Part shown: positions 33,670 to 41,687 of the stretch, piece after piece | Numbering within the stretch: position 1 is the first letter of the stretch | Layout: each line of letters begins with the position of its first letter | Source of the DNA: Alphaproteobacteria bacterium | Lineage (GTDB): Bacteria; Pseudomonadota; Alphaproteobacteria; Rhodospirillales; Casp-alpha2 | DNA: 64,000 bases | Assembly (NCBI GenBank): GCA_024279135.1 | Contig: JAJRRU010000010.1 | Coordinates: 372,001 to 436,000, forward strand | Direction: 5' to 3' | Position numbers and translations under genes: made by a program | The notes under the pieces: model-generated | Told to the model about the DNA's origin: nothing | The model's database searches: none | What the model saw: only the letters and a program-made list of their open reading frames with translations

Positions 33670-35022
33670 TTATGGCTGCGGCAGGTTCAGGTTACCCGAC
33701 GTCAGTCGCCCCATGGCCAGCAGGAGCTGATAAGTGGACAGGCGTTCACTGTAGGCAGTCGATGTATAGTTGATCTGGGCACTGGTGACCTGATTTTGGG
33801 CGTCGAGAACATTGATCACCGTTTCCTTGCCCGCGGCACGGAGTTTGGCCCGGGATATAAAAACTTCTGAGGCGATGTTTACGGCATTTTCCAGCAGGCC
33901 GACCCTGGTGCGGGTCGTCAGCAGAGACTGCCAGGCCAGTTGGACCTGTTCGGCGGCCTTGCGTTGGACGAAGATATGATTATCCATGCTGGCGCGATAG
34001 TCATAAAAAGCCTGATCCATGCTGGCCGGGGTGGAAAAACCGGAAAACAATTCCCACGATGCTCGCAACAGCAGGATATAATCCCGCCTGATGCCCAGGG
34101 CGGTGTCATTGTTTTTTTCGTAGTTGGCTGTACCTTCAAGATCAAATGTCGGGTATAGCTCGGAAGCCACCGACTGGCGTCGTTCGCGGGATAATTCTAT
34201 ATTGGCGGTGCTGTTGCTGACCGACGGATTTTCGCGTAGTGCAATGGCGATGGCTTCTTCCAGCGTGCTGGGGATCAGCGATACCGGTGGCCAGGGGTCT
34301 TGCATGGTATCGGGATTGGCCAGCCGTCCGAAGACCTGATTATAACGGGTCATGGCATCGATCAGGGCACCATCAAAACTGACCAGACGTTCTTTGGCAA
34401 TTTGCAGCCGTGACTTGGCTTCCAGCACATCCACGGCGATGCCCGATCCCCGCCGCACCCGTTCGTCTTCCAGATTAAGCTGTTCTTCAATGTTTCTGAC
34501 GTTTTCGCGGCCCAGATCGACCAGTCTTTTTTGGCGCAATACATCAATGTAGGCGGTGACGCCTTCGAATAATATGGTCTGCCTGGTATTTTTCAGCTCA
34601 ATACTCGCCGCTTCGGTATTGAGTTGCGCCGTGCGAACATCAGATTTTGTCTGTTCGCCATTAAACAAATTCTGGGATACCGTTAATGTGGCCACATGCT
34701 TGGTTCGTTTGTAGGCCGATCCGGCTTCACGGGTTGACGGATTTTCGATGTACTGTGGTCCTGTGTCGCCGGCGATATTGATGTTTGGATAATAATCAGA
34801 TTTTGCAATATCAATGCCTGAACGTCGGCTTTCTTCGGTTTTTTGGGCCGCTTTGATACTGGGGTGTTCTATCAGTAAAAGTCCCAACGCGGTTTCTATT
34901 TTGCTGGCATGGACGGGCGCTGACATGAGCACGGATAATATGCAGCCAAACAGCCAAAATCCCATAGCGCGCAGACCTGGGCTGCGTGATGTGTCGCCCG
35001 CAATATAACGTAATCTGATCAA
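33670..35022 (-). CDS. TolC-type outer-membrane efflux/secretion protein
   Basis: A 450-residue outer-membrane factor. The signal peptide is GFWLFGCILSVLMSAPVHAS. Two related halves follow, each with long coiled-coil helices and the TolC landmarks YYPNINIAGD, TLTVSQNLFNG, GVTAYIDVLR in the first and LYPTFDLEGT, ASWELFSGF, ELAWQSLLTTR-like AWQSLLTTRTR and NVLDAQNQ in the second. It forms the trimeric tunnel of a type I secretion or drug-efflux system. The first possible start is TTG at 35022 with AGAG upstream; an ATG at 34965 also gives a good signal peptide. No membrane-fusion or inner-membrane partner gene lies nearby. Confidence 0.92.
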   Translation of the reverse strand: MIRLRYIAGDTSRSPGLRAMGFWLFGCILSVLMSAPVHASKIETALGLLLIEHPSIKAAQKTEESRRSGIDIAKSDYYPNINIAGDTGPQYIENPSTREAGSAYKRTKHVATLTVSQNLFNGEQTKSDVRTAQLNTEAASIELKNTRQTILFEGVTAYIDVLRQKRLVDLGRENVRNIEEQLNLEDERVRRGSGIAVDVLEAKSRLQIAKERLVSFDGALIDAMTRYNQVFGRLANPDTMQDPWPPVSLIPSTLEEAIAIALRENPSVSNSTANIELSRERRQSVASELYPTFDLEGTANYEKNNDTALGIRRDYILLLRASWELFSGFSTPASMDQAFYDYRASMDNHIFVQRKAAEQVQLAWQSLLTTRTRVGLLENAVNIASEVFISRAKLRAAGKETVINVLDAQNQVTSAQINYTSTAYSERLSTYQLLLAMGRLTSGNLNLPQP

Positions 35023-35093
35023 CGTGTTCTCTCTAACGTTGGTGTGTGTATCAAAATACTATAACATTTGAGCATGAATGAGGAGTTAAAGTA

Positions 35094-35198
35094 TTGCAGC
35101 CATGTAAAATTCGTTTAATAATTTTTGGCCTGACAGCCCTGTGGGGTGTTGCACCAGGCATCATACAAGGCGCAAAATGCGACGGAAAAGACGTGTAG
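35094..35198 (+). CDS. Possible 34-residue membrane or secreted peptide
   Basis: A short frame starting at TTG, with an excellent GAGGAG 8 bases upstream. The peptide has a basic start (QPCKIR), a hydrophobic stretch LIIFGLTALWGVAPGII and a polar end with one Cys (KCDGKDV). This looks like a small membrane protein or a signal peptide with a short tail. It lies 113 bp before the DUF3750 lipoprotein gene, same strand. I recognise no family, and the TTG start makes it uncertain. Confidence 0.3.
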   Translation: MQPCKIRLIIFGLTALWGVAPGIIQGAKCDGKDV

Positions 35199-35311
35199 GT
35201 TCTGTAAATTTGCCGGTGTCTTGTCGAAAAAAGTTGCCAGATTAGCTCTGAAGGCTTTTATAAAGTACGACCCGCCTCGTTGATACTGGATCAAAGGTGA
35301 AATATATAAGA

Positions 35312-36070
35312 ATGTGTTGGAAACGGTTATTTCGATATTTTCTGACCGGGCTTGTTCTACTGATCACAGGATCGGGACTTGCAGCGTGCAGCAAAGGACA
35401 CAGTATGACGGCTGACTGGCGAACGGCGAGCCGGGAATCGGCGGGAATTGCTCCAGACCCTCAGGAGGTTCGCCAGGCCGTTGTACAGGTATATTCTGCC
35501 CGGGCATTCAACTGGCGCGGACTTTTGGGTGTGCATACCTGGATTGCCTCGAAACGCACCGGTGCAGAGAATTTTCTGGTCTATGAAGTTATTGGCTGGC
35601 GGCAATATCGCGGCTTGCCGGTTGTATCGATCAATACCCGTGCGCCGGATCAACGCTGGTTCGGGGCTATGCCCGAGGTTCTACTCGATATTCGCGGGGC
35701 TCATGTGGACGGGATCATCGATGAAATCGAAGCCGCCGTTGGGCGCTATCCTTTCAGCGAGCAATATCATGTCTGGCCGGGGCCAAATTCCAATACATTT
35801 ACCGCGTTTGTGGCCCGTGAAGTTTCCGGTCTGCGGCTCGACCTGCCACCCACAGCTATTGGGAAGGATTATCTGGAAACCGGTTTTTTTGCCCGTGCGC
35901 CCAGTGGGTCGGGGGGGCAATTTTCGCTGTTTGGAATGCTCGGCGTGATGCTCGCCAGGGAAGAAGGTTTGGAAATTAATATCCTTGGCCTGACATTCGG
36001 TCTTGATCCGGAAGATCTGGCGATTAAATTTCCGGGCATCGGGCGTCTTTCCCTGTTGTCTGACGACTAG
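35312..36070 (+). CDS. DUF3750 lipoprotein
   Basis: A protein of 252 residues from the ATG used here, or 257 from a GTG at 35297. The N-terminus is a lipoprotein signal: basic WKRLFRY, hydrophobic FLTGLVLLITGSG, lipobox LAAC. The rest matches the DUF3750 family: VVQVYSARAFNWRGLLGVHTW, YEVIGWRQYRG, YHVWPGPNSNTFTAFV and a C-terminal FGLDPEDLAIKFPGIGRL. GGTGA lies 11 bases before the ATG. The family is of unknown function; the WPGPNSNTF block looks like a peptidase-like His/Asn site, but this is a guess. It should be anchored on the periplasmic side of a membrane. Confidence 0.82.
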   Translation: MCWKRLFRYFLTGLVLLITGSGLAACSKGHSMTADWRTASRESAGIAPDPQEVRQAVVQVYSARAFNWRGLLGVHTWIASKRTGAENFLVYEVIGWRQYRGLPVVSINTRAPDQRWFGAMPEVLLDIRGAHVDGIIDEIEAAVGRYPFSEQYHVWPGPNSNTFTAFVAREVSGLRLDLPPTAIGKDYLETGFFARAPSGSGGQFSLFGMLGVMLAREEGLEINILGLTFGLDPEDLAIKFPGIGRLSLLSDD

Positions 36071-36113
36071 AACAGTTCCGCTCTAAAACGCTCAAAACCA
36101 CCCATAAACCTGA

Positions 36114-36884
36114 TTACGGTATTGAGGGAGCCAGATGGGGTAATCCGTGTTTGTTGAAAATCTTGGCAACGATCCCGTCGTCATAGAGTTCATCATAGGC
36201 GTTTTGCCACGTCGTAATGATTTTTTGCGGCGTGGTCTTGCTGAATGCAATGTAGAGCAAGGATTCTTTCGTGATAAAAAGCTCCTCGACTTCGGTTTGC
36301 GGGATATTTTTCTGTTTCAGAATTTCGTTAATTGTTGAACTGCTAGCGTACCATAATTCGGAATGCCCGCGAAGCAGGTTGTGCAGGTTACGCATGGGGA
36401 AAATAACCTTGTTCAGTTGGGAAAATCCTTCAGATGTCAGGAACTGCTCACTGACCCCATCCTTTTGGACGCCAATTCGGTAGGCTTTGGCATCTTCGAT
36501 TTTGTTCAGTACGATACCCGACCCGGCTTTGCCATAGAAAGCGAATTTCTTGACGGCCAGCGGGCCGACCCATTTGAAGAGTCTTTCTCTGATTTCCGAT
36601 CGGGTGGTCGAGAATAAGGCGATGTTATCACGAGTTTCGAGCAGATTATAACCGTGGGCCCAGGGGAGAACATCGATTTTTGTGGTCAGATAAAGCTTCT
36701 TTAGAATCTCCCGGACAATATCGACCGAGGCCCCTTTCAGGTCTGAATATTCCACATAATTAAGCGGCGGGTAATCTTCTGTGATGATCCGCAAATATTC
36801 CTGCGCATGACCTTGAGCGGGTAAAAAAATTAAGTAGACGGCGATTGAGAGGATTTTCGTTAACCATGCTCTTATCGCATTCAT
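36114..36884 (-). CDS. Orphan family-3 periplasmic solute-binding protein
   Basis: A 256-residue protein with a signal peptide ending near GHAQ-EYL, then LRIITEDYPPLNYVEYSDLKGASVDIVREILKKL, the standard opening of SBP_bac_3 proteins. The later part (AYRIGVQKDGVSEQFL) carries the second lobe hinge. Such proteins usually bind amino acids, but this branch (with LFSTTRSEIRERLFKWVGPL) is often found as a stand-alone protein with no transporter, as here. A ligand sensor or unknown role is equally possible. The neighbours on both sides are on the opposite strand. Confidence 0.85.
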   Translation of the reverse strand: MNAIRAWLTKILSIAVYLIFLPAQGHAQEYLRIITEDYPPLNYVEYSDLKGASVDIVREILKKLYLTTKIDVLPWAHGYNLLETRDNIALFSTTRSEIRERLFKWVGPLAVKKFAFYGKAGSGIVLNKIEDAKAYRIGVQKDGVSEQFLTSEGFSQLNKVIFPMRNLHNLLRGHSELWYASSSTINEILKQKNIPQTEVEELFITKESLLYIAFSKTTPQKIITTWQNAYDELYDDGIVAKIFNKHGLPHLAPSIP

Positions 36885-37007
36885 TATATATCTCTCAATA
36901 ATATATCAGAGGCCACAAGTTATGATAGATATACCCCGCAGAAATGATAGCACTTGCCCTCGTGGAATAACAAGCTTAGGTATTCTGATATAGGGAGGCG
37001 ATGAATA

Positions 37008-37766
37008 ATGTCTATTTGGGGTAAAGTCATTGGTGGTGTTACGGGATTTGCGCTTGGCGGGCCATTTGGGGCCTTGATGGGCGCTTTTGCCGGACATGCC
37101 ATGGACCGTATGCGTAGTACCATGCCTGAAGGTGGCGGCATGGCTGATGGCATGGGGGGTGGCGGGCAAGACCGCCAGGTAGCTTTTACCATGGCTGTTA
37201 TTGTGATGGGCGCCAAGCTGGCGAAAGTCGATGGCCGAGTTACCTCAGACGAGGTTGCGGCTTTTCGCAAGGTATTCAATATTCCCCCCGATGAGGCTGG
37301 CGAAGTTGGTCGGCTGTTCAATGAGGCCAAGCAGGATGCACAGGGTTTCGAGCCTTATGCCCGCCAGATTGCCGGAATATTTTCCCAAAACAGGTCCGTG
37401 CTGGAAGAATTATTGGGTGCCTTGTTTCATATTGCCATGGCCGATGGCACCTATCATCCGGCGGAAAAAGACTATTTGAGCCGGGTCGCCGTAATTTTCG
37501 GGTTTTCCCGGAGCGAGTTCCAGCGACTTGAGGACACCTTCGTCAACAAGGGCGACGCCGAGAACCCCTATAAAATTCTCGACATCAGCGAGAGCGCCGA
37601 TAATGATGAAATCAAGAAACATTACCGTAAACTGATCCGCGAGAACCACCCCGATAAGCTCATGGCCCAGGGTTTGCCTCAGGAATTTATTGATCTGGCC
37701 AATGAACGCATGGCGACTTTTAACGCGGCATATGACAAGGTATCCAAGTTACGGGGTATTAAATAG
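37008..37766 (+). CDS. DjlA-type co-chaperone: TerB-like domain plus C-terminal J domain
   Basis: A 252-residue protein. Residues 1-35 form a Gly/Ala-rich, probably membrane-inserted helix (GFALGGPFGALMGAFAG) like DjlA. Residues about 60-175 are TerB-like (VIVMGAKLAKVDGRVTSDE, then ADGTYHPAEKDYL, two acidic repeats). Residues about 185-250 are a J domain with the essential HPD in RENHPDKLMAQG. It would stimulate the ATPase of DnaK at the membrane. The next gene starts 18 bp downstream. Confidence 0.9.
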   Translation: MSIWGKVIGGVTGFALGGPFGALMGAFAGHAMDRMRSTMPEGGGMADGMGGGGQDRQVAFTMAVIVMGAKLAKVDGRVTSDEVAAFRKVFNIPPDEAGEVGRLFNEAKQDAQGFEPYARQIAGIFSQNRSVLEELLGALFHIAMADGTYHPAEKDYLSRVAVIFGFSRSEFQRLEDTFVNKGDAENPYKILDISESADNDEIKKHYRKLIRENHPDKLMAQGLPQEFIDLANERMATFNAAYDKVSKLRGIK

Positions 37767-37784
37767 AGGTCTGACAGATCCGCC

Positions 37785-38477
37785 ATGATTGCCATGATCG
37801 AACGACCATCCGCCAATTATAACGAGCGGCCTGCCGGTGTCGGGATCGAGATGCTGGTATTGCATTATACGGGCATGGTGTCTTGTGAGGATGCGCTGGC
37901 CCGACTGTGTGATGAACAGGCCAAAGTCAGCGCCCATTATCTGATCGATGAAGATGGCCGGCTTTATAGACTCGTTGCGGAAGACCGCCGGGCCTGGCAC
38001 GCCGGGGTGGCCTATTGGCGCGGCGAGCGCAATATCAACGCCTGTTCGATCGGCATCGAAATGGTCAACCCGGGTCATGAGTTTGGCTATCGGGAATTTG
38101 GCGAAGCCCAGATGTTAACGCTGATCGATCTTTGCCAGGACATTCTTGCACGATATGTTATACCGCCTGGCCATGTGCTGGGGCACAGTGATGTGGCACC
38201 ACAACGCAAGAAAGACCCCGGCGAACTGTTCGACTGGCAACGGCTGGCCGTTGACGGCATCGGTTTGTGGCCACAGTCATCTGGCCCGGTAGAACTGGAA
38301 GAGGGTGCGGCAAGTCAGCTCTTGCACAGCATCGGTTATGATACCAGCGACTTGCCAGCAACCCTGATGGCCTTTCAGAGGCGGTATCGCCCCGAGCAGA
38401 TCGACGGTTTGCTTGACCCCGAGACAGGCGGGCTGATCAGGGCGTTGTCCCGCGCCAGTGAAAAGCCACCCGCGTAA
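37785..38477 (+). CDS. N-acetylmuramoyl-L-alanine amidase, AmpD/AmiD type
   Basis: A 230-residue zinc amidase (Amidase_2 fold). Zinc-binding candidates are in MLVLHYTG, AWHAGVAYW and LGHSDVAPQRKKDPG; NINACSIGIEMVNPG carries the catalytic Glu. The last 60 residues resemble a peptidoglycan-binding module (LMAFQRRYRPEQIDGLLDPETGGLI). No signal peptide is visible, so it is probably the cytoplasmic enzyme that recycles anhydro-muropeptides. It is the second gene of a pair with the DjlA-type gene. Confidence 0.92.
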   Translation: MIAMIERPSANYNERPAGVGIEMLVLHYTGMVSCEDALARLCDEQAKVSAHYLIDEDGRLYRLVAEDRRAWHAGVAYWRGERNINACSIGIEMVNPGHEFGYREFGEAQMLTLIDLCQDILARYVIPPGHVLGHSDVAPQRKKDPGELFDWQRLAVDGIGLWPQSSGPVELEEGAASQLLHSIGYDTSDLPATLMAFQRRYRPEQIDGLLDPETGGLIRALSRASEKPPA

Positions 38478-38519
38478 TAGTTTTGACCCGTACAGGACTT
38501 GTATGCTATCGCTTGGCTT

Positions 38520-38939
<420 letters not shown>

Positions 38940-38962
38940 ATGATGGTCACACCGTCATGGTA

Positions 38963-39352
38963 TTATGTAGCAAATCCCAGTTGCTTCAGGGTATCACTCA
39001 ATTCTTCATAGAGTTCGCCCATTGACAGGCTTTTACGGATATATCCACAAGCCCCGGAATGGCTGCTTGATTCCGCGACAGCGGTATCGTCCATTGCCGA
39101 CAGCATGACGACCTTTGCCTGGGCGTTTAACTTGATGATGTCTCGTAACGTCGCCATACCATCTTTCCCGGGCATCCTGATATCCATAAATACCAGGTCC
39201 GGCTGGCTGGTTGTAAATTGCCGGATGCCATCCTTGCCATCACTGCACAGTGCGACGATTTCACAGTTCAGGCTGCTTAGAATATTCTGCAATAAAGCCC
39301 TGACGTCTTCGTCATCATCACAAATCAAAACCCGTGTTGCCGTCTTGCTCAT
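38963..39352 (-). CDS. Stand-alone receiver-domain response regulator (CheY-like)
   Basis: A 129-residue protein with only a receiver domain: acidic pocket CDDDEDVRALL (Asp 12-14), phospho-acceptor D57 in PDLVFMDIRMPGKDG, the conserved Ser in VVMLSAMDD, and the Lys in CGYIRKSLSMGELYEEL. No output domain and no kinase gene are nearby. It may act by protein contact or as a phospho-relay member. It is convergent with rnpB. Confidence 0.92.
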   Translation of the reverse strand: MSKTATRVLICDDDEDVRALLQNILSSLNCEIVALCSDGKDGIRQFTTSQPDLVFMDIRMPGKDGMATLRDIIKLNAQAKVVMLSAMDDTAVAESSSHSGACGYIRKSLSMGELYEELSDTLKQLGFAT

Positions 39353-39623
39353 GACCTATCTTTGGTGTTTCAGACATTAATTGTTCAACTAATCATTATA
39401 TGTTTAAGCCCGTTTCAATTCAACTAAAGTCGGGATGACAATAGAGAAAAAACCGGATTTCATGGCCGGTGTCACATTGCTGCCTTAAATATCCATTAAC
39501 CCGGTCTGTGAGATACTGATTGCCTGTGGGGATCGCCTCGGGAATTACTTCAGGTCTGAAAAATGCGAATCTCCATGATTTTGGCCTGATTTAGGCGGGT
39601 TTACAGGGGTTATAGGCGTGCTA

Positions 39624-39668
39624 GCCCATTGACGCCCATCAATGCCCATGATATCCCATGTAAGTCCA
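39624..39668 (-). promoter_or_regulatory. MraZ operator: phased TGGGN repeats
   Basis: On the minus strand four TGGGN units (TGGGA, TGGGC, TGGGC, TGGGC) are separated by exactly 5 bases each, giving a 10-bp period; a fifth, degenerate unit (TGGAC) continues the phase. MraZ of E. coli is known to bind TGGGN direct repeats with 5-bp spacers upstream of its own gene and repress the dcw cluster. The array ends about 150 bp before mraZ. Confidence 0.8.
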
Positions 39669-39782
39669 ATAAATCCGGTGGCATTCGGATTGCGAGGCGT
39701 TGCCAATCTGTTCGACTGATTAGATTTTTAACAACAAATCGGGTACAGATTTTATGGTAATCGGCATAAGAGGTACATAGAC

Positions 39783-39810
39783 GACACGCAGGAGACACGC
39801 AGGAGACACG
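39783..39810 (+). repeat. 11-bp tandem duplication before mraZ
   Basis: GACACGCAGGA is repeated exactly (39783-39793 and 39794-39804), followed by GACACG. Each copy carries AGGAG at its junction, so there are two Shine-Dalgarno-like cores 15 and 26 bases before the mraZ ATG, plus GGGG at 7 bases. This may be slippage with an effect on translation. Confidence 0.6.
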
Positions 39811-39820
39811 GGGTATTTAC

Positions 39821-40315
39821 ATGACGTTGCTGGTCGGCAGGCACACGAATAAAATCGATAAAAAGGGGCGGGTATCCGTGCCCAAGATTTTTCGTGCGGT
39901 CACGACACATCAGAATTTTAACGGCGTCTATGCCTATCCCTTATTCAAGCACCCGGCCATCGAGGTCTGCGACGAGGTTTTTATGACCCGAATCAGTGAC
40001 AGCCTGGACGCGCTTGATATGTTTTCCGACGAACAGGATGATCTGGCAACGGTGATTATGAACCATGCAGAGGCCCTCGGTTTCGACCCCGAAGGCCGTA
40101 TCGTGTTGCCCGAGCGTTTTCTTGTCCATGCCGGAATTTCGGCTCAGGCGGTTTTTGTCGGGCGCGGGCGGCGGTTCCAGATCTGGGATCCGGAGACCTT
40201 TGAAGCCCATAACCATCGTACTTTCGAGCGGGTGCGTTCAAGCGGTGTGACCTTGCCCTTACGGTCCGATCATGGACGCCCTGACCTTGTGGGCCCGGGT
40301 GGTGGGGAGGGTTGA
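39821..40315 (+). CDS. mraZ: Transcriptional regulator and cell-division protein MraZ
   Basis: A 164-residue protein with two MraZ/SpoVT-AbrB-like half domains: LLVGRHTNKIDKKGRVSVPKIFR at the start and EALGFDPEGRIVLPERFLVHAG in the middle. FVGRGRRFQIWDPETFEAH follows. It represses the dcw cluster by binding TGGGN repeats; four such repeats lie upstream. The last 25 residues are Gly/Pro-rich and longer than in E. coli. It is first in the cluster; rsmH begins 2 bp after its stop. Confidence 0.95.
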   Translation: MTLLVGRHTNKIDKKGRVSVPKIFRAVTTHQNFNGVYAYPLFKHPAIEVCDEVFMTRISDSLDALDMFSDEQDDLATVIMNHAEALGFDPEGRIVLPERFLVHAGISAQAVFVGRGRRFQIWDPETFEAHNHRTFERVRSSGVTLPLRSDHGRPDLVGPGGGEG

Positions 40316-40317
40316 GA

Positions 40318-41283
40318 ATGCAGCCTCATATCCCCGTGCTGATCAATGAAGTCCTGGATGCCCTGCAACCGCGCGACAATGGATTATATGTGGACGCCAC
40401 ATTTGGTGCCGGGGGCTATACCCGGGCATTGTTGGAGGCCGCACAGTGTTCGGTCTGGGCCATTGATCGCGATCCAAATGTCCGCTGTCATTGTGAGGCT
40501 CTCGAAAAAGAATTCCCCGGCCGTGTAGGGTTACTTCAGGGCTGCTTCGGTGACATGGCGAACTTGCTGCACGGTGCCGGGGTTGATGGCGTTGACGGAG
40601 TCGCCATTGATCTGGGTGTCTCGTCCATGCAATTGGATGATCCGCAGCGTGGGTTCTCATTCCGTTTCGATGGCCCGCTTGATATGCGCATGGGCCAGTC
40701 GGGTCGTTCAGCCGCCGATGTGGTTAATTCCATGGATGAGGCAGAACTGGCCGATATTATTTATTTGTACGGTGAAGAACGGGCCTCGCGCAAAGTCGCC
40801 CGGATAATCGTTGAGCGCCGCGAAAGTGAGCCGTTCAGCAGGACCACAGAGCTGGCCAATGTGATCCGCAAAGTGGTGCGTAAATCCAAAGACGGGATCG
40901 ATCCCGCCACCCGCACATTTCAGGCTTTGCGAATTTACGTAAATGATGAACTGGGCGAGATTGAGCGCGGTCTGGCAGGCGGTGAGGCGGTGCTTCGCAG
41001 CGGTGGCCGGCTGGCTGTGGTTGCGTTCCATTCGCTGGAAGACAAACTGGTTAAACGGTTTATGCGTAATCACAGCGGCGGACAGGCGCGTGTTTCACGC
41101 CATTTGCCGGAACTCAGCAATCCCGACGAAGCCGCACCGACCTTCGACTTGATAAAACGCAGTGGCGTTACCGCGGGAAAACAGGAATTACGCTCCAATC
41201 CGCGCTCGCGCTCTGCCCGGCTGCGGTGGGCTGTACGAACGGCGGCCCCGGCGCTACCGGGAGGGGTGGAGGCCGCCGTATGA
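40318..41283 (+). CDS. rsmH: 16S rRNA (cytosine(1402)-N4)-methyltransferase
   Basis: A 321-residue SAM-dependent enzyme (formerly MraW). It has HIPVLINEVLDALQP, the SAM loop YVDATFGAGGYTRALL, AIDLGVSSMQLDDPQRGFSF, and GGRLAVVAFHSLEDKLVKRF. It methylates C1402 in the ribosomal P site. The ATG is 8 bases after GGGAGG; a TTG six bases earlier would overlap the mraZ stop. The 3' end overlaps ftsL by 4 bases. Confidence 0.96.
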   Translation: MQPHIPVLINEVLDALQPRDNGLYVDATFGAGGYTRALLEAAQCSVWAIDRDPNVRCHCEALEKEFPGRVGLLQGCFGDMANLLHGAGVDGVDGVAIDLGVSSMQLDDPQRGFSFRFDGPLDMRMGQSGRSAADVVNSMDEAELADIIYLYGEERASRKVARIIVERRESEPFSRTTELANVIRKVVRKSKDGIDPATRTFQALRIYVNDELGEIERGLAGGEAVLRSGGRLAVVAFHSLEDKLVKRFMRNHSGGQARVSRHLPELSNPDEAAPTFDLIKRSGVTAGKQELRSNPRSRSARLRWAVRTAAPALPGGVEAAV

Positions 41284-41687
41284 GCCGTATCATAACCCTG
41301 GTATGCCTGTTGATCAGCACCTTGCTGGTGGTCTTCGTTTTTGCCATTAAATACAGTGTTCAGGACCTGGAAACAGAATATGAAAACCTGAACCGTCAAA
41401 TTGAAATTGAGCAAAAGGCAATCCATATCCTCAAGGCGGAATGGAGTTATCTAAACGAACCACAACGGTTGCAAGCCCTCACTGAATTGTATCTGGACGG
41501 CACAAAACTGACCTACAAACAAATGGAAGCCCTGGAGCTTATTCCCATGAAAGATGCCTCCGGGACACCCGATCCGGAGGCTCTGGAAACAGCCAGGCCA
41601 ACCGTGCCCATAGGCGATGGCGTCACTACCATGGCGACCATAGAAGCCGTCTTGCGTGAGCTTCGCGAAAAGCAGGTGGCACAGTGA
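41280..41687 (+). CDS. ftsL: Cell-division protein FtsL
   Basis: A 135-residue bitopic membrane protein. A short cytoplasmic start is followed by a membrane segment (ITLVCLLISTLLVVFVFAI) and a periplasmic coiled coil (QDLETEYENLNRQIEIEQKAIHILKAEWSYLNEPQRL), the alphaproteobacterial FtsL pattern. It scaffolds FtsB and FtsQ and helps activate FtsWI. I chose the ATG in an ATGA overlap with rsmH; its stop overlaps the ftsI GTG in the same way. A tail of about 55 residues beyond the coil has no known domain. Confidence 0.9.
   Translation: MSRIITLVCLLISTLLVVFVFAIKYSVQDLETEYENLNRQIEIEQKAIHILKAEWSYLNEPQRLQALTELYLDGTKLTYKQMEALELIPMKDASGTPDPEALETARPTVPIGDGVTTMATIEAVLRELREKQVAQ

Larger units (their letters stand above)
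39353..39820. other. Upstream region of the mraZ/dcw cluster
   Basis: These 468 bp hold no credible gene. The right half contains the phased MraZ boxes (39624-39668) and an 11-bp tandem duplication at the mraZ ribosome binding site (39783-39810). The left half serves as promoter region for the leftward response-regulator gene. I could not fix a -35/-10 pair for mraZ with confidence. Confidence 0.5.

Noticed and set aside
36906-37330. Leftward frames of 87 and 136 codons over the DjlA-type gene
   Set aside because: They mirror the DjlA-type coding strand, are Pro/Ser-rich as antisense frames usually are, and lack ribosome binding sites.
39610-39798. 62-codon leftward frame upstream of mraZ
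   Set aside because: It runs through the MraZ boxes and mraZ leader, has no good start site and no family resemblance.
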